Source: Serinus canaria
Taxonomy: Eukaryota > Chordata > Aves > Passeriformes > Fringillidae
NCBI RefSeq assembly: GCF_022539315.1
Contig: NC_066343.1
Location: 34,997,146-35,061,145, forward strand
Length of the DNA stretch: 64,000 bases
Direction: 5' to 3'
Part shown: piece by piece, positions 61,334 to 64,000 of the stretch
Layout: the number at the start of each line of letters is the position of its first letter
Numbering within the stretch: position 1 is the first letter of the stretch
Notes under the pieces: model-generated
Seen by the model: only the letters and a program-made list of their open reading frames with translations
Database searches by the model: none
What the model was told of the DNA's origin: nothing
Program-made: the position numbers and the translations under genes

Positions 61334-62510
61334 GTATGCCTTTTAATACATTATCCTCCATGTAAAAATTGTACTCCAAATTTGATTTAATTTCCCGATA
61401 TCAGTATCATTGCATTTTTGCATTTTAGACAAGTAGGTACCTAAAAGAGAAATTGCTCTGTATGGTCTACTCAATTATTATTTCTAGAAGATTTTACAGA
61501 CTAAAAGAGAATAAAAAAGGAGAAGCTGGATATAAACAAGTAATTGGGAGTTCTCCTTGGGTATTTTCTTCTTGGCTGCAGGATGGATGAGATGGACTGT
61601 ATGTATCATCCATAGCAGTAGTTCTTACATGTTTTCTTAATATCAGGAATGGGCCATTTTCTGATAATCTGAGTCAAAAAGTAATCTAAAACAGAGGCAA
61701 ATCTGGGGCTTGCTCAGAGCAGGCTGTGCTGAATGTGTTGCAAAAGAAGGCCCTGTCCTTTCAGTCCCATCTTCTGTTTGGTGTCTAGGTGTGTCTGCAC
61801 AGCAAGTGGTGGTGCAGACAGGTCTGATCAACTTGCTCAGAGAAGTGCTTTGAATATGTTGGTGCTGGTTTCTCAAAGTAGATTAGCCCAGGCAGAAGTC
61901 TGCTAATGTTATATTGCTTCCAGGTCCTTCCCAGGCTCCTGCTTTTCTTCCCATCAGCAACACAGGCTGACATGTAGAGGTACAGCATGGACTACCACCC
62001 AGGGTGCTTTAGAAGATGCTTATGTGATTTTTAATCCAAAGAAATGTTCATGGGTGGTGGTGGGCACTTTCACCAGCATATACAACATAATTGTAAGTTG
62101 TACTCAGTATAATGTACATTAGTCAAGTCAATTTTCTTTGATTATTTCCCCCAAGTGTTTTTTATTAGGTGTTAATGAAATAGAAAATACTTCAAATTGA
62201 AAAAATACTTTAACCAGTTAGAGTTGCATTTCCCTAATGCATATGTTAATGAAAGTTAATTAGTCATTTGTGGGGAATTATCATTATGAGCCCAAAAGAT
62301 GGTGGTTTAGTTCTGATTAAGGCACATGGATTTGAAAGTGTCCCCTCCCTGGAAAAAATGGCTTTGAACCTTTGAATGCTACTTGCAGAATGTCTTTTAT
62401 TTCCTCTAGATGGGGTTGCCTTTTCTTATGTGTGTTACTGCAAGATTTTCATACTTTGCTTTCACTTAAAGTGTACAATTTGCTTTTTTGTTGCATGTTT
62501 TTTGACTTAG
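61334..62510 (+). other. SEMA4D: SEMA4D intron between coding exons 2 and 3
   Basis: It begins GTATGCC and ends with a T-rich tract and GACTTAG. About 1.2 kb, AT-rich, with no feature seen inside. Confidence 0.88.
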
Positions 62511-62573
62511 TTACACTGGAAGGTGACAGAAGATAAAAGGACTAAATGTGCAATTAAGGGCAAATCAGAACAG
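62511..62573 (+). CDS. SEMA4D: SEMA4D coding exon 3
   Basis: The exon is 63 bases, exactly 21 codons in phase 0 at both ends, encoding residues 81-101 (LHWKVTEDKRTKCAIKGKSE plus Q). The WKV-EDK-xKC-xKGKS pattern matches the equivalent mammalian SEMA4D segment. Cys93 is a conserved sema-domain cysteine expected to form a disulphide. The donor is CAG|GTATGTA at 62574. The next exon is expected to begin with the conserved Thr-Glu-Cys stretch and is not found before the window ends, so the gene is partial here. Confidence 0.95.
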
Positions 62574-64000
62574 GTATGTACTTTTATTGAACCTGGAGAA
62601 AGATTTTGCACGTTTTACTTCAAGAGGAGTGACATTAAAAGAAGAAAGTCTGCAACTGTTTGAAATTAAAATTTCAAAACAATCACCTAAATTTTTAAAT
62701 TAACCTTGAGTGTTAGAAATTGCAGTACACTTAGTCTTTTTTTTTAAGTTCATTATTTTTCTTGTTGAATATTATTTGAATGTTTGAAGATCTGAACACA
62801 CCCTAATGTGTGCTTAATGTTTTTCCATTAAGATGATAAACCAGTATTGCTGTCACTGTAGTAATTGGTAGTAACTATTGTGTTTTGTTATTGCAATAAT
62901 TCCTTCACAGCATTTGATTTTACTAAGTGAATGATTAATTTTGTGTGCTTTGCTTTAGGGCATAGGGGTTTTTTATTAGGCTAGTTTATTTCTTCGCTAG
63001 CTTCGTATATGCATATTTTGTGTTACTTGGCAGGTGTTCCCCTTGTGGTGTGACTCAGCTCAGAGGGCACCCGAGCAGCCAGACCTCCTGTCAGCTTGGC
63101 AGGATCCCCTGGTTTTTCTGGGAACCACTGACTCCTTATGACTGCCCAGGCACAGGCTGGCCTGCTCGTCTTGCCTCTCTTGCCTGTTTACTTGGGGTAG
63201 TTGACTGTATGTGGATGTACCTTTCTGTTTGCATAAAACCACTTCATTTAATGGTGCAGTAAAGCAGGGATTTGCTGGGAAAGACTGATGGTCAGGCCTT
63301 TAACACAGGTTTGAAAGTAGAAGTCTGCAAGTCATCTGAGTGCAAAAAGCAGATCTGTTCTGCAGTTGGAAGGATGTGATTCTTGAACGTGCAGCCTGTT
63401 CAGTTCGCGCTCTTAAAAACCCCCAGATGCTGTGTCCCGGGCTCATAGTTTCCCTGGTTTTTTGTGGTTCATCAGCATAGGAGTGGGCTGTCTCCCTTTG
63501 ACTAGCTACTTCTTTTCCTTGACTGACCACTGGTGACCCTCAGTCATTATTTGAACATGAGGTGTGACAGATATTTAAGGTGTGTTTCCTCCTTGTCTAC
63601 CTCTGCAGAATAGGATCAAAGAATACTTTATGTATCAGTTGTTGCTATTAATAATACTGATACGCGGCCATGATGAATATGGGATATAAGTTTCTCTTGT
63701 GCATGAACATATACTTAGCTGACATGTGTGTGAATCTCCAAAAGTCCTCTCAAAAATTATTGGTGGCGTATAATAGACTCCATAAATATGTACTTTGATA
63801 GAGCTCTGAATCCGTTTTATTTTCTCCTGCTCCCAGTTTAGCAGCTCATGCTTACTGCTAGCCGTGCTTTTTCCTCACTTTATTTCTAACCTTCTACTAG
63901 TCCCATTTATGGTGTAGCTATGGTGTTTTGCACAGTGTAGTAATTTCAAAAGGGTCAGAGTATTAAGCCACTACTGAACTTTAATGGACAGTTCTCTCCC
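62574..64000 (+). other. SEMA4D: SEMA4D intron 3 (partial), no further exon seen
   Basis: The sequence after the exon 3 donor is AT-rich. A small GC-richer patch lies at 63030-63200. I found no stretch encoding the next conserved sema-domain segment, so the following exon must lie beyond position 64000. Confidence 0.8.

Noticed and set aside
61188..61390. Continuation of the SEMA4D exon 2 open frame past 61333
   Set aside because: The consensus donor GTATGC at 61334, phase agreement with exon 3 and loss of semaphorin similarity after HE mark the exon end.

Overview
The window looks like bird nuclear DNA, possibly passerine. It holds the start of a SEMA4D-type semaphorin gene split by introns, a nuclear copy of mitochondrial ND4L/ND4 with a bird-like sequence, and avian-type retroelements. 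Most of the rest is AT-rich, non-coding vertebrate DNA. No bacterial-style gene density, CRISPR array or operon is present.

Layout. Positions 1-5687 hold a minus-strand endogenous retrovirus that runs off the left edge. From its 5' end it reads: LTR (5687-5131), primer-binding site (5120-5103), leader, a broken gag, protease, reverse transcriptase, RNase H and an integrase frame that is open to the window edge. Pol resembles ERVL-like (class III) elements, but the primer-binding site matches tRNA-Gly rather than tRNA-Leu. Positions 5688-58576 contain no gene I can support. This stretch is probably upstream sequence or a long 5' intron of SEMA4D. It holds scattered repeats: a GA/CT-rich anomalous block (11.8-12.2 kb), a perfect palindrome (17.2 kb), an LTR-like block (22.85-23.4 kb), an 87-base poly-T tract (32.3 kb), a perfect oestrogen-response-element palindrome (41.8 kb), a NUMT (49.7-50.2 kb) and a second retroelement-derived block with tight foldbacks (56.7-57.6 kb).

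Positions 58577-64000 carry the 5' end of SEMA4D on the plus strand: a probable 5' UTR and three coding exons (58876-58969, 61188-61333, 62511-62573). Their phases and splice sites join correctly to give the signal peptide and the first ~80 residues of the sema domain. The gene continues beyond the right edge.

The most informative structure is the NUMT. It interrupts one copy of a ~200-bp sequence (49585-50347) whose uninterrupted paralogue lies 6 kb away (56388-56591). The pre-insertion site, a small target deletion and the young age of the insertion can therefore all be read inside the window.
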